Source: Chitinophaga sp. YR627 (GTDB lineage Bacteria > Bacteroidota > Bacteroidia > Chitinophagales > Chitinophagaceae). Taken from it: 64,000 nt of DNA. Location: assembly GCF_900114995.1 (NCBI RefSeq), contig NZ_FOUX01000001.1, positions 806,001 through 870,000 on the forward strand, in the 5' to 3' direction. The notes beneath the pieces are model-generated. The model did not search any database. It saw only the letters and a program-made list of their open reading frames with translations, and was not told the origin of the DNA. Of the stretch, positions 33,170 to 42,014 are shown piece by piece (the first letter of the stretch is position 1; each line of letters opens with the position of its first letter). The position numbers were made by a program, and so were the translations under genes.

Positions 33170-36085
33170 ATGTTCAGAAACAAACGATGGGCGCTGTCAG
33201 CGGTCTTAGGGATATTATGCCTGGCAGCAAAGGGACAGGAGAAGATCATGACCTTAAACAGCAGCAATGCGGCCGTGACCTGGAAAGTAAAAGCGGCAGC
33301 GGAGCTGGGACAGACGACGGATATTCATACCAGTACTTATAATGACCAGAACTGGGTGAAAGGTATTGTGCCAGGGACGGTATTTGGCTCATTTGTAGCC
33401 GCCGGACTGGAGAAGGATCCCAATTATGCGGATAATATTTATAAGGTAGATAAAGCGAAGTATGACCGGGATTTCTGGTATCGCAGTACTTTTACCTTTT
33501 CGCGCCGGAAGGCAGGGGAGCAGCAATGGCTCAACTTTGAAGGCGTGAACCGGAAGGCGGAAGTTTTTCTGAATGGTCATCGCCTGGGTTTACTGGATGG
33601 ATTTATGGACAGAGGACACTTTGATGTGACAGACATTTTACGCTATGATCAGCCAAATGTGCTGGCTTTACTGGTCAGCTGGCCCGGTACGCCCATCGTG
33701 AACTATTCCAGTCCGACGTATATCTCCAGCGCCAGCTGGGACTGGATGCCTTATGTGCCCGGACTGAACATGGGTATTACGGATGATGTATACATTACCG
33801 GCTCCGGGGCGGTTACTATTCAGGACCCGTGGGTACGTACCAGTACTGCTGATAGCTCACTGGCTAAATTGAGCGTTTCGATGGAACTGGACAATCATTC
33901 AGCACAGCTAAGGGAGGGTACGATTTCCGGCACTATTCAGCCCGGTAATATCCGTTTCTCCAAAAATGTAAAGCTATCTGCCGGACAGACGGAACAGGTC
34001 TCCTTTCAGCCTGAAATAGCCCATCCTGCACTTTGGTGGCCTAATGGGTATGGTAGTCAGCCGTTATATACCTGTGACCTGCAATTCACTGAAAAAGACA
34101 GTGTCTCAGATAGTCGTAAAGTGACTTTCGGTGTGAGACGTTTCAGCTATGATACGATTGGAGGTGTATTGCATATACATATCAATGGCCAGCCGATCTT
34201 TATCAAAGGTGGTAACTGGGGTATGTCAGAGTATCTGTTACGTTGCCGTGGCAGCGAGTATGATACAAAGCTAAAGCTGCACAAAGAGATGAATTTTAAT
34301 ATGGTGCGGAACTGGATCGGGAGCACGACAGATGAAGAATTCTACGAGGCCTGTGATAAATATGGCTTGCTGGTATGGGATGATTTCTGGCTGAATTCGC
34401 ATCCGAATCTGCCGAAAGATATCTTCGCTTTCAATAAGAATGCGGTGGAGAAGATCAGGCGGTTGCGTAATCATGTGAGTATTGCGGTATGGTGTGGCGA
34501 CAATGAGGGCTATCCTTTACCGCCACTGAATAACTGGTTGAAGGAGGACGTCAGTACCTTTGATGGTAATGACCGTTTGTATCAGGCGAACTCCCATTCT
34601 GATGGTTTGACAGGTAGTGGTCCGTGGACGAACTTTGCACCAGCCTGGTATTTTACCAGATTCCCCGGTGGATTTGGCGGTACGCCCGGATGGGGACTTC
34701 GTACAGAGATCGGTACAGCGGTATTCCCTTCTTTTGAAAGCTTTAAACAGTTTATGCCTGATAGCAGCTGGTGGCCGCGTAATAAAATGTGGGATATGCA
34801 CTTCTTTGGCCCGTCGGCAGCTAATGCCGGTCCGGACAGATATGACGACGCGATCAATAAAGGATACGGTACCGCCAGTGGTATTGAAGACTATTGCCGC
34901 AAGGCCCAGCTGGTGAATATTGAAGTCAATAAGGCGATGTATGAGGGTTGGTTACATAATATGTGGAATGATGCTTCGGGTATCATGACCTGGATGAGTC
35001 AGTCTGCTTATCCGAGTATGGTATGGCAGACCTACGACTATTACTATGACCTGACAGGTGCTTACTGGGGGGTGAAAAAGGCCTGTGAGCCTTTACATAT
35101 CCAGTGGAGTGCGGCAGATAATTCTGTGAAGGTGGTGAATACTACTTTACAGAATTATAGTCATCTGAAGGCGGAAGCGATTGTCTATAATATGGATGGA
35201 ACGGTTGCTAAACAGATTGGTCAGACGGCGACTATCAGTGCTCCTGCGAACAATACAACACCTTGTTTCGACCTGAATTTTAATGCGGATAATCTGGCGT
35301 TTAAAAAATCAGTAGTTGCTTCCTCTTCATCACCAGAGAGTGCTGGCGCAGCTGCGGTGGTGGATGGTAGTGTAGGTTCCCGCTGGAGCAGTAACTATAA
35401 TGACAATGAATGGATCTATGTGGATCTGGGTGTAACGCAGGAGATCAGAAATGTCGTATTGGTATGGGAGGATGCACATGCGGCGGCATATAGTTTACAG
35501 GTCTCCGATGATGCACAATCCTGGAGAGACGTCTATCAGACGGATACCAGTAAAGGCGGTACGGAAACCCTCTCTTTACAGCCGGTAAAGGCGCGTTATG
35601 TAAGGATGCTGGGACGTAAGCGGGCATCACAGTGGGGTTATTCTTTGTATGAGTTTGAGGTATATGGTAAACGTAGCGCCACGCTTTCAGATGTGCAGTT
35701 TATACGGCTGCGGCTGAGTGATGCGAAAGGCAATCTGCAATCTGATAATTTCTACTGGAGAGGTAGCCGGAATGGAGACTATACAGCTTTGAATCAACTG
35801 CCGGCTGTACAGCTGAAAGTGAGTTCGAAGGCGGTGCAGGTGGGTGATAGTACCCGTATTACGGCGACGGTGAGCAACCCTTCTAATGCTGCAGGACCAG
35901 CATTCGCAGTATGTGCGCAGCTGGTAAGGGCGGATAACAATGAGCGGGTATTGCCGGTGTTAATGAGTGACAACTATTTCACTTTGCTGAAAGGCGAGAG
36001 TAAGCAGCTGGAGATCACTTTTGAAAAGCAATTGCTGGAGAATGGAAAGTATAAACTGATCGTTACACCTTATAATCATAAATAG
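33170..36085 (+). CDS. GH2 family glycosidase with C-terminal F5/8-type carbohydrate-binding domain
   Basis: 971 residues with signal peptide (to AAKGQ). Order: GH2 sugar-binding jelly roll (about 50-200), Ig-like domain, TIM barrel (about 330-620) with acid/base Glu446 in WCGDNEG and nucleophile Glu513 in RTEIGTA, a further beta domain, an F5/8-type (CBM32-like) domain at about 706-834 (RWSSNYNDNEWIYVDLG, VRMLGRKRASQWGYSLYEFEVYG), and a final Ig-like domain. The WCGDNEG form and layout resemble exo-beta-glucosaminidases and mannosylglycoprotein endo-beta-mannosidases rather than beta-galactosidases. With GH92 and GH38-like enzymes nearby, cleavage of the beta-mannosyl or GlcNAc core of N-glycans is plausible but not proven. 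Last gene of the PUL. Confidence 0.88.
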   Translation: MFRNKRWALSAVLGILCLAAKGQEKIMTLNSSNAAVTWKVKAAAELGQTTDIHTSTYNDQNWVKGIVPGTVFGSFVAAGLEKDPNYADNIYKVDKAKYDRDFWYRSTFTFSRRKAGEQQWLNFEGVNRKAEVFLNGHRLGLLDGFMDRGHFDVTDILRYDQPNVLALLVSWPGTPIVNYSSPTYISSASWDWMPYVPGLNMGITDDVYITGSGAVTIQDPWVRTSTADSSLAKLSVSMELDNHSAQLREGTISGTIQPGNIRFSKNVKLSAGQTEQVSFQPEIAHPALWWPNGYGSQPLYTCDLQFTEKDSVSDSRKVTFGVRRFSYDTIGGVLHIHINGQPIFIKGGNWGMSEYLLRCRGSEYDTKLKLHKEMNFNMVRNWIGSTTDEEFYEACDKYGLLVWDDFWLNSHPNLPKDIFAFNKNAVEKIRRLRNHVSIAVWCGDNEGYPLPPLNNWLKEDVSTFDGNDRLYQANSHSDGLTGSGPWTNFAPAWYFTRFPGGFGGTPGWGLRTEIGTAVFPSFESFKQFMPDSSWWPRNKMWDMHFFGPSAANAGPDRYDDAINKGYGTASGIEDYCRKAQLVNIEVNKAMYEGWLHNMWNDASGIMTWMSQSAYPSMVWQTYDYYYDLTGAYWGVKKACEPLHIQWSAADNSVKVVNTTLQNYSHLKAEAIVYNMDGTVAKQIGQTATISAPANNTTPCFDLNFNADNLAFKKSVVASSSSPESAGAAAVVDGSVGSRWSSNYNDNEWIYVDLGVTQEIRNVVLVWEDAHAAAYSLQVSDDAQSWRDVYQTDTSKGGTETLSLQPVKARYVRMLGRKRASQWGYSLYEFEVYGKRSATLSDVQFIRLRLSDAKGNLQSDNFYWRGSRNGDYTALNQLPAVQLKVSSKAVQVGDSTRITATVSNPSNAAGPAFAVCAQLVRADNNERVLPVLMSDNYFTLLKGESKQLEITFEKQLLENGKYKLIVTPYNHK

Positions 36086-36105
36086 CTGGTCTTTTGTTCC
36101 ATTGC

Positions 36106-36137
36106 ATCAAAGCTTCCCCTTATCGGGAAGCTTTGAT
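36106..36137. terminator. Terminator of the PUL, shared with the convergent MocR gene
   Basis: A perfect 13-bp inverted repeat, ATCAAAGCTTCCC (36106-36118) and its complement (36125-36137), with a 6-nt loop, followed by TTGTTTT. The right arm encodes the last codons of the minus-strand gene ending at 36120. Confidence 0.85.
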
Positions 36138-37556
36138 TTGTTTTGCCAGGTTGCCGAGGAGTTTTAGGTTCCGTTTGATGTCTTCGGACCAGCTTAATCC
36201 GATAGAAAGTCGCATGCAGTTTTCAAACTGATCCTGTAAAGAAAACATCCGGCCTGGGGCAATGCTTATTTTCTGTTTCATGGCCAGGTCGAAGAGTTCC
36301 GTTGTGTTAATCTCTTTATCTAATTCCACCCAGATAGAGAGGCCTCCCTGAGGTCTGCTGGTTTTTGTTCCCTCCGGGAAATAAGCTGCGATACATGCTG
36401 CATACTGCTGATAATTGTTATGCAGTATTCTTCTGAATTTCCGGAGATGATTTTCGTAATGCCCGCTGGTAAGAAAGTTGGCGACTGCCTCTTGTGTGAT
36501 GGCAGGAGCAGAGATCGCGTGGACCAGTTTTAGTTTCAATATTTTGTCTTTGAATTTTCCGGGCGCCACCCAGCCTACCCGGTATCCGGGAGCGAGTGTT
36601 TTAGAGACAGAGCTGCACCAGAGTACCATTCCTTCCTTATCAAATGCTTTGCAACAACCAGGTCTGTGTCCGCTGAAATACAGGTCTCCATAGATATCGT
36701 CTTCTATGAGCGGGACTTTATGTCTGGCGAGCAATTCGACGATCGCCTGCTTGTTTTCTTCCGGCATGTAACTGCCGAGAGGTGTGTTGAAATTCGGGAC
36801 CAGCAGACAGAGATCGATTTTGCCAACGACTTTTTTCAGTGCGGAGATCTCGATACCCGTGGTAGGGTGTGTTGGTAATTCCAGGACCTTCAGGCCCAGG
36901 CTTTTGGCGAGTTGGAGCGTACCGGGATAACAGGGACTTTCTATAGCGATAGTGTCTCCGGGTTTTGCCAGCGCCATTATACAGAAGGAGAGGGCGTTCA
37001 TACCACCGGCAGTGGTGATAAGGTCATCGTGCTGCAGGTTACCACCCCAGTAGATGGAACGGGCTGCAATCGCTCTTCTCAGTTTCTCATTGCCCTGTAG
37101 TGTTTCATAAGCAGTGCCACCATCAGTCAGGTTTCTTGTTGCGTTGATCAGTTCTTTGCTGAGCTTCGCCAATGGTAGTAATTCATTTGCCGGTACCCCT
37201 ACGGAGAAGCGCGTTAGTGCGGTATTGCCGATATTCGCATAGACCCTGCTGATCAGTTCTTCCGGTTCTTTGTTGCTGACCCTTCCAGAGGGGTTGCTGA
37301 TATCGGGTAGGGGGAGTCTGCGGGTGGGCTGCTGACATACATAGTACCCTGATTGCGGAAGGGATTCAATCAGTGACTGGGCTTCCAGTTCGAGGAAGAT
37401 CCTTTTGGCTGTATTCATGCTGATACCATATTCCTGACAGAGGTTTCTGACAGACGGTAAGCGGTCTCCCGGTTTCAGTACCTGTTTCTTTATCAGTTCG
37501 CCGAGCCTATTGGATATTTCTATGTATAAGAAATCATTTTTCATGTAGGATGTCAA
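36120..37556 (-). CDS. MocR/PdxR-type regulator (GntR winged helix fused to aminotransferase-like domain)
   Basis: 478 residues: GntR winged helix at about 10-80 (LIKKQVLKPGDRLPSVRNLC, GISMNTAKRIFLELEAQSLI), then a fold-type I aminotransferase-like domain at about 120-470 with the PLP lysine in SSVSKTLAPGYRVGWVAPG. MocR proteins use PLP or an aldimine as ligand. Many control PLP synthesis or amine metabolism and sit divergently from their target; here the divergent gene is a GNAT acetyltransferase 80 nt away, its likely target. The 3' end overlaps a bidirectional terminator. Confidence 0.9.
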   Translation of the reverse strand: MTSYMKNDFLYIEISNRLGELIKKQVLKPGDRLPSVRNLCQEYGISMNTAKRIFLELEAQSLIESLPQSGYYVCQQPTRRLPLPDISNPSGRVSNKEPEELISRVYANIGNTALTRFSVGVPANELLPLAKLSKELINATRNLTDGGTAYETLQGNEKLRRAIAARSIYWGGNLQHDDLITTAGGMNALSFCIMALAKPGDTIAIESPCYPGTLQLAKSLGLKVLELPTHPTTGIEISALKKVVGKIDLCLLVPNFNTPLGSYMPEENKQAIVELLARHKVPLIEDDIYGDLYFSGHRPGCCKAFDKEGMVLWCSSVSKTLAPGYRVGWVAPGKFKDKILKLKLVHAISAPAITQEAVANFLTSGHYENHLRKFRRILHNNYQQYAACIAAYFPEGTKTSRPQGGLSIWVELDKEINTTELFDLAMKQKISIAPGRMFSLQDQFENCMRLSIGLSWSEDIKRNLKLLGNLAKQIKASR

Positions 37557-37610
37557 CTGTGTCCATAAAGATAGTGCAAACTGAGACTGTATTCATTGAG
37601 TGCTCAGCTA

Positions 37611-37618
37611 TACTTTTG
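37611..37618 (+). promoter_or_regulatory. -7 promoter element of the GNAT gene
   Basis: TACTTTTG fits TAnnTTTG and lies 18 nt before the ATG at 37637. No TTTG is found at the expected -33 distance, so the promoter may need an activator such as the divergent MocR protein. Confidence 0.45.
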
Positions 37619-37636
37619 TAGAAACAAACAATTATT

Positions 37637-38071
37637 ATGTCAGCGATCATTATCAGAACTGGTATAGAGCATATGGATATACAGATGATACACCGTTTTC
37701 TATCGGAAGATTCTTACTGGGCAAAAGGCATCTCTTATACGTTTGTGGAACAGTCACTGGCGAATTCATTTTGTGTCGGTGCTTTTATCGGAGATCAGCA
37801 GGTAGGCTTCGGGCGTGTGATTACGGATTATTATACCTTCGGATGGTTTGCGGATATATTTGTATTGCCGGAGTATCGTGGACAGGGTATTTCCAAAGAA
37901 ATGGTGGGGCATATTATGGGGTTGCCATGGTCGAAGCGGCTGAGGAGAAAGATGTTAAATACGAGTGATGCGCATGGGTTGTACAGGCAGTTTGATTTTA
38001 AGGATCTCAAATATCCTGCTAATGTGCTGGAGGTACATCAGCCGGATGTTCATTTGCAGGTACGGGAATAG
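37637..38071 (+). CDS. GNAT family N-acetyltransferase
   Basis: 144 residues with the GNAT core: a beta-hairpin with CVGAFIGDQQVGFGRVITD, then motif A FVLPEYRGQGISKEMVGHIM whose RGQGIS loop binds the acetyl-CoA pyrophosphate, and a C-terminal segment GLYRQFDFKDL. Start at ATG 37637; a longer overlapping frame is a shadow. Divergently transcribed from the MocR-type regulator, a pairing common in Bacteroidota. The acceptor substrate is unknown. It is convergent with the next gene, with only 4 nt between stops. Confidence 0.88.
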   Translation: MSAIIIRTGIEHMDIQMIHRFLSEDSYWAKGISYTFVEQSLANSFCVGAFIGDQQVGFGRVITDYYTFGWFADIFVLPEYRGQGISKEMVGHIMGLPWSKRLRRKMLNTSDAHGLYRQFDFKDLKYPANVLEVHQPDVHLQVRE

Positions 38072-38075
38072 CGTA

Positions 38076-38420
38076 TTAGCTTATTATCACAAAACAACCT
38101 TCATCATCATTTAGATAGTCTTGTGGGTTTTTCATAGGAGACATGCTTTTGATGATATCTTTTTCAACTATAATGTCATATTCCTCATCTTCTGGATGTC
38201 CGCAATGGGGACATACCGGATCGGACTCCCGTATTCCGTATACTTTTACTTTTTCAGTACCAGGGGTACCAATATCGTACCTGGTCTCCCATTGTATCCG
38301 CTCGCCAATACGGAAGTCAAGCTGCCAGGTGAGTCCATATTTAAACTGTACTTTTACTTCGTGGGAAGTATTGCAGTAACTGCATGTTATATCTGTAATA
38401 AGGATATTATAAGCGCCCAT
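38076..38420 (-). CDS. Small zinc-ribbon hypothetical protein
   Basis: 114 residues, cytosolic. Two CxxC knuckles, CSYC (from residue 13) and CPHC (about residue 72), separated by a beta-rich stretch, form a probable zinc-binding fold. C-terminal part acidic. No catalytic motif. Proteins of this type are frequent among orphan immunity-like genes, but I cannot name a family. It starts at ATG 38420, with a terminator hairpin about 65 nt upstream that insulates it from the alcohol dehydrogenase gene. Confidence 0.65.
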   Translation of the reverse strand: MGAYNILITDITCSYCNTSHEVKVQFKYGLTWQLDFRIGERIQWETRYDIGTPGTEKVKVYGIRESDPVCPHCGHPEDEEYDIIVEKDIIKSMSPMKNPQDYLNDDEGCFVIIS

Positions 38421-38484
38421 GAAGAAAACCGTTTAGCGGTATGGGCAATGTACAGAATATTACCGAAAGTATCATGACATAGCG

Positions 38485-38517
38485 AACACGCCTCCTGCAT
38501 TATACAGGAGGCGTGTT
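38485..38517. terminator. Strong intrinsic terminator 3' of the alcohol dehydrogenase gene
   Basis: A perfect 13-bp inverted repeat (AACACGCCTCCTG at 38485-38497, complement at 38505-38517) with a 7-nt loop, followed on the + strand by GTTTTTT. It lies 26 nt beyond the minus-strand stop at 38543. The U-tract is on the + side, so it is strongest in that direction but can act in both. Confidence 0.8.
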
Positions 38518-38542
38518 GTTTTTTACTGGTTATTACCTGGTA

Positions 38543-39592
38543 CTACAGTGTAGCCATATCAATTACAAAGCGGTATTTCACATCTCCTCTGGTCATTCTG
38601 TCAAATGCTGTATGAATGTCTTTCATATCGATCAGTTCAATGTCGGAAACAATGTTGTGTTCCGCGCAGAAGTCCAGCATTTCCTGTGTTTCAGGTAAGC
38701 CGCCGCTAGCAGAACCTACTACACTCTTCCGTCCCAGCTGGAACATGCCAACACTTTTAATCGTGAAGCCTGCAGGTGGGATACCTACCAGGATATGCAC
38801 GCCATTCAGTCTTAACAGTGACAGGTAGAAGTCGAAGTCATGTTCTGCGCTTACAGTATCGATGATAAAGTCAAAGGAGGCTTTTACTTTTTCTACTTCT
38901 TCTGCGTTGCTGGTTACCACGAAATGATGTGCGCCCAGCTTTTTGGCGTCGCTGGCTTTGTGGGGAGAGGTGCTGAGGATGGTCACTTCTGCGCCGAGTG
39001 CTATGCCGAACTTCACGGCCATATGTCCGAGTCCACCCAGGCCGAGTACTGCTACTTTGTGGCCTTTACCCACCTTCCAGTGTTTCATGGGAGAGTAGGT
39101 GGTAATACCGGCACACAATAGCGGTGCTGCTGCCGCAAGGTTCAGTTTTTCGGAGATACGTAATGTAAAGGATTCATCGGTTACGATGGTATTGGAGTAT
39201 CCGCCGTAGGTCGGGAGATTATCTCTGTATCTGTCGATACCATTATAAGTGGGGATGACGCCGTTCTCACAATATACTTCCAGTCCGTCTTCACAATGGC
39301 TGCATTTGCCGCAGGAGTTAGCCAGTGTACCCACGCCTGCCAGATCTCCCGGTTTGAAGTTTTTTACGTGTTCGCCGACTTTCACAACGCGGCCAACGAT
39401 CTCATGACCAGGTATCATCGGGAAGATACCGGGAAACCATTCGTTGTTGATCTGCGCCAGATCAGAATGGCAGACACCGCAATATAAAATGTCGATCTGT
39501 ACATCATGTGGTCCTACATCTCTTCTTTCAAAGTCCCATGGTGCTAATGTTGCATTGGCGCTTTGCGCCGCATAACCTTTTGCTGCTAACAT
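38543..39592 (-). CDS. Zinc-dependent NAD(P) alcohol dehydrogenase (cinnamyl/YahK type)
   Basis: 349 residues. The catalytic zinc site is seen in GVCHSDLAQ and PGHEIVGRV, the structural zinc site in NSCGKCSHCEDGLEVYC, and the Rossmann motif in VAVLGLGGLGHMAVKFG. Length fits the medium-chain dehydrogenase family, cinnamyl-alcohol-dehydrogenase-like branch, which reduces a broad range of aldehydes with NADPH. It is downstream of, and in the same direction as, an AraC-type regulator 100 nt away. Expected to be cytosolic and involved in aldehyde detoxification or general redox metabolism. Confidence 0.93.
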   Translation of the reverse strand: MLAAKGYAAQSANATLAPWDFERRDVGPHDVQIDILYCGVCHSDLAQINNEWFPGIFPMIPGHEIVGRVVKVGEHVKNFKPGDLAGVGTLANSCGKCSHCEDGLEVYCENGVIPTYNGIDRYRDNLPTYGGYSNTIVTDESFTLRISEKLNLAAAAPLLCAGITTYSPMKHWKVGKGHKVAVLGLGGLGHMAVKFGIALGAEVTILSTSPHKASDAKKLGAHHFVVTSNAEEVEKVKASFDFIIDTVSAEHDFDFYLSLLRLNGVHILVGIPPAGFTIKSVGMFQLGRKSVVGSASGGLPETQEMLDFCAEHNIVSDIELIDMKDIHTAFDRMTRGDVKYRFVIDMATL

Positions 39593-39692
39593 GTTGTATT
39601 ATTTAGAAGCGCTAAATTATGCGTAGTGATCACGGGGAACTTGGTACAATCAAATCAAAAGTTATTAAAATCAAACAATGCGTAAACGCTGT

Positions 39693-40598
39693 TTATTGTT
39701 TGTTGGAGGTCCTGAATGACTTGGGCGGGAGTTTTTCGACGCGTTTGAAGAAGTTGATAAAGTTGGAGAGTTCTTCAAATCCCAGACACCAGGCTATTTC
39801 CGCGATACTCCATTCGGTGTGCAGCAACAATGATTTCGCTTCCTGATGGATCCTTTCAGCGATCAGCTGAGAGGTGGTCCTTCCCGTTGTTTCTTTGAGG
39901 GCGCGGTTCAGATGGTTCACATGAACAGATAAGTTATCAGCGAAGTCGGCCGGCCGACGTACTTCCATTTGCTGTTGGGTAGATTCTATCGGAAACTGTC
40001 TTTCGAGAAGTTCTGTAAAAAGAGAGGCAATGCGCTTTGATCCACCTGTATCTGTGATTTTCAGCGGCTCTGCAGGCTGTAAGCGAAGTGCGGCATGTAT
40101 GAGTTCCAGCACCTTGGTACGTAGGACATCATATTTGTAAGGAAAGTCTGTCCTGATCTCTTGCTGCATCTCCAGAAAGATTTTTTCAAAGCTGATGAAT
40201 TGTGTGTCCGTCAGTTCGAATAATGGATAGTTTCCTGGCATGAAGACAGGGTAAGTCTTTATCATTCCGAACTGGTCTATAAAAGATTCTGTAAACACAC
40301 AAAAGAAGCTGGTATGATTGCTACCGACGAATTCCCATGAGTATGGTATATTCGGATTTGAGAAAAGCAGGGCATATTTTTCAAATTCAATATTTTTGTC
40401 AGCATAGAATAGTTTGGTATTGCCTTTTAGCAGACTTATCTTATACAAGCCCTTCCGGCCATATAATTCACCGTCAAATCGCTCATCATTATCATGGTTA
40501 ATAAAAAACACGTTGAAGCGGCCGATCTCTTTCCTGAAGGAATCGGGTATCGTGTCTATAGCAGCTTTATAGTTTAACTGTTTTTGTTTGTTGCCCAT
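39693..40598 (-). CDS. AraC-family transcriptional regulator
   Basis: 301 residues from ATG 40598; the longer frame to 40646 adds residues not seen in the family. N-terminal cupin-like ligand domain (about 20-170, including GLYKISLLKGNTKLFY) and C-terminal double helix-turn-helix (about 205-300: LSVHVNHLNRALKETTG and SIAEIAWCLGFEELSNFINF). TAGCTTTG, a -7-like element, lies only 6 nt before the ATG, raising the possibility of a leaderless transcript. Probably regulates the alcohol dehydrogenase gene downstream. The 180 bases upstream (40647-40827) hold no convincing gene. Confidence 0.9.
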   Translation of the reverse strand: MGNKQKQLNYKAAIDTIPDSFRKEIGRFNVFFINHDNDERFDGELYGRKGLYKISLLKGNTKLFYADKNIEFEKYALLFSNPNIPYSWEFVGSNHTSFFCVFTESFIDQFGMIKTYPVFMPGNYPLFELTDTQFISFEKIFLEMQQEIRTDFPYKYDVLRTKVLELIHAALRLQPAEPLKITDTGGSKRIASLFTELLERQFPIESTQQQMEVRRPADFADNLSVHVNHLNRALKETTGRTTSQLIAERIHQEAKSLLLHTEWSIAEIAWCLGFEELSNFINFFKRVEKLPPKSFRTSNKQ

Positions 40599-40827
40599 AT
40601 TATTCAAAGCTACGTTATCCGGCGGCGACTGGATTGGTAAAATCAAATAAGAATGACGGGGTGTATTTATTTATCAGGCAGATGAACATTCTTCTTTGCA
40701 CCAGCGTTATAGTTTTCTTTGGATACAAAATCTGCTGTGCTGTATGTTCAAACATCCCATTTCCTTTGATGGCCGAGCTGAATGAACAAATAGGCACTAT
40801 TGGCAAAAATCCCCTGAAGAAACAACT

Positions 40828-41133
40828 ATGAATAAACAGTTCCCCGATAAGCTGACGACAGTCGTTATTGTTACCAAATGGGTCATGCATAAGTATGAGC
40901 CTATTCTATATGTGTTTCATCATGAGGAGGATGGTATGTGGGAATTTACGGGTAAGACACAGGGTATAGAAGATGAGGACTATAACATAATAGGCTTAGG
41001 AGAGGCTATTTCACTAGAGCCAGATTTACTGGATATTGCCGATCTGCCACCAGGGTATAGAGCCATTCGCAGAACAGCACGCGGGCCCTGGCAGATCAGC
41101 CGTCTTCCCGGAGAAGATATGCATCAGCGATAG
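40828..41133 (+). CDS. Small hypothetical protein (immunity-like)
   Basis: 101 residues, acidic, cytosolic. It contains KWVMHKYEPILYVFHHEEDGMWEFTG and a LEPDLLDIADLPPGYRAIRR segment. The pattern (short beta-rich protein with a WEF or WQF motif and a DLPPGY turn) recalls DUF2185/Imm33-like proteins, which are immunity candidates, but I am not certain. The frame is well defined and codon use looks coding. It is followed 53 nt later by a secreted protein gene on the same strand. Confidence 0.6.
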   Translation: MNKQFPDKLTTVVIVTKWVMHKYEPILYVFHHEEDGMWEFTGKTQGIEDEDYNIIGLGEAISLEPDLLDIADLPPGYRAIRRTARGPWQISRLPGEDMHQR

Positions 41134-41186
41134 TCCTGCCACCATCAGTAAAAGTCTTCATTAAATTTCCCGTAATGTATTGCATC

Positions 41187-41930
41187 ATGAAAAACTTATT
41201 TTTGATCCTGGTGATCACTTTTTTTTCGGCAAACATTTTTGCGCAAAGACAAATGAAAAATATAGAAGACCTGATCAATACAAAAGAACCGGGATGGGAC
41301 CTGGTACAGGAATGGATAGGTAAAGCGAAAAATAAGGTAGAAATCCTGCCTTGTGATACGGCAAAGGCAAAAGCGGCCTTATACCAGACACAGGTGACCA
41401 CACGGTCGCCTATGGGCGCTATTATATATGCTACGGGTGGTTTGCTGATCGATCACGGCTGGATACGGATATTGGGTTCCGGCCATGCACGTCTGAACAG
41501 GTCATTACCTGAGTGGAATCTTGGTAAGTCGTTCAAAGAAACAGGAGAAGTACCACAATTCCTGTTGATTGCGGATGATGCTGCAGGAGGCTTCTTTGCT
41601 GTCAATGGCGGCGCTCTGGGACCTGATCCTGGTAAAGTGTATTATCTCGCACCTGATAACCTGGACAGGGAAGCGCTCGATCTGTCCTATAGTGATTTTT
41701 TGTCTTTCTGCTTTAATGGCGATTTGGCTGATTTTTACAAGACACTGAGATGGAATCAATGGGAAGAGGAAGTAGCCAGATTGGATGGGAATGAAACCTA
41801 TAATTTCCTACCGATGCTGTTTACGAAGGAGGGAAAGGATATCAATAAGGTGTCAAGGAAGGCAGTTCCCGTGCAGGAGCAGTATGAGATGAATATGAGT
41901 TTCAGGGAGCAACTGGGCATCGGAAAGTAA
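41187..41930 (+). CDS. DUF2625-like secreted protein
   Basis: 247 residues from ATG 41187, giving a signal peptide (MKNLFLILVITFFSANIFAQ). The body matches the DUF2625 pattern: LINTKEPGWDLVQEWI, GAIIYATGGLLIDHGWIRILGSG, LIADDAAGGFFAVNGGALG and VYYLAPDNLDREALDLSYSDF. DUF2625 proteins are mostly cytosolic and related to SUKH/immunity-like folds; here a signal peptide is attached, so this copy acts outside the cytoplasm. No enzymatic motif. A long hairpin follows the stop. Confidence 0.8.
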   Translation: MKNLFLILVITFFSANIFAQRQMKNIEDLINTKEPGWDLVQEWIGKAKNKVEILPCDTAKAKAALYQTQVTTRSPMGAIIYATGGLLIDHGWIRILGSGHARLNRSLPEWNLGKSFKETGEVPQFLLIADDAAGGFFAVNGGALGPDPGKVYYLAPDNLDREALDLSYSDFLSFCFNGDLADFYKTLRWNQWEEEVARLDGNETYNFLPMLFTKEGKDINKVSRKAVPVQEQYEMNMSFREQLGIGK

Positions 41931-41949
41931 TAATAGTGTTATTTGTCCA

Positions 41950-41994
41950 GGGTAAACGCCGGATTTATCATAGATAGATTTTCGGCGTTTACCC
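41950..41994. terminator. Terminator between convergent DUF2625 and GntR genes
   Basis: A perfect 12-bp inverted repeat, GGGTAAACGCCG (41950-41961) and CGGCGTTTACCC (41983-41994), with a 21-nt AT-rich loop, between stops at 41930 and 42015. No long U-tract, so efficiency is uncertain. Confidence 0.6.
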
Positions 41995-42014
41995 TTGCTG
42001 AGCAGGAAATATGG

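Noticed and set aside
40634..40831. 65-codon + frame ending in ATGA overlap with the gene at 40828
   Set aside because: The coupling geometry is tempting, but the sequence has no recognisable motif and runs antisense to the upstream part of an AraC gene; too weak to call.
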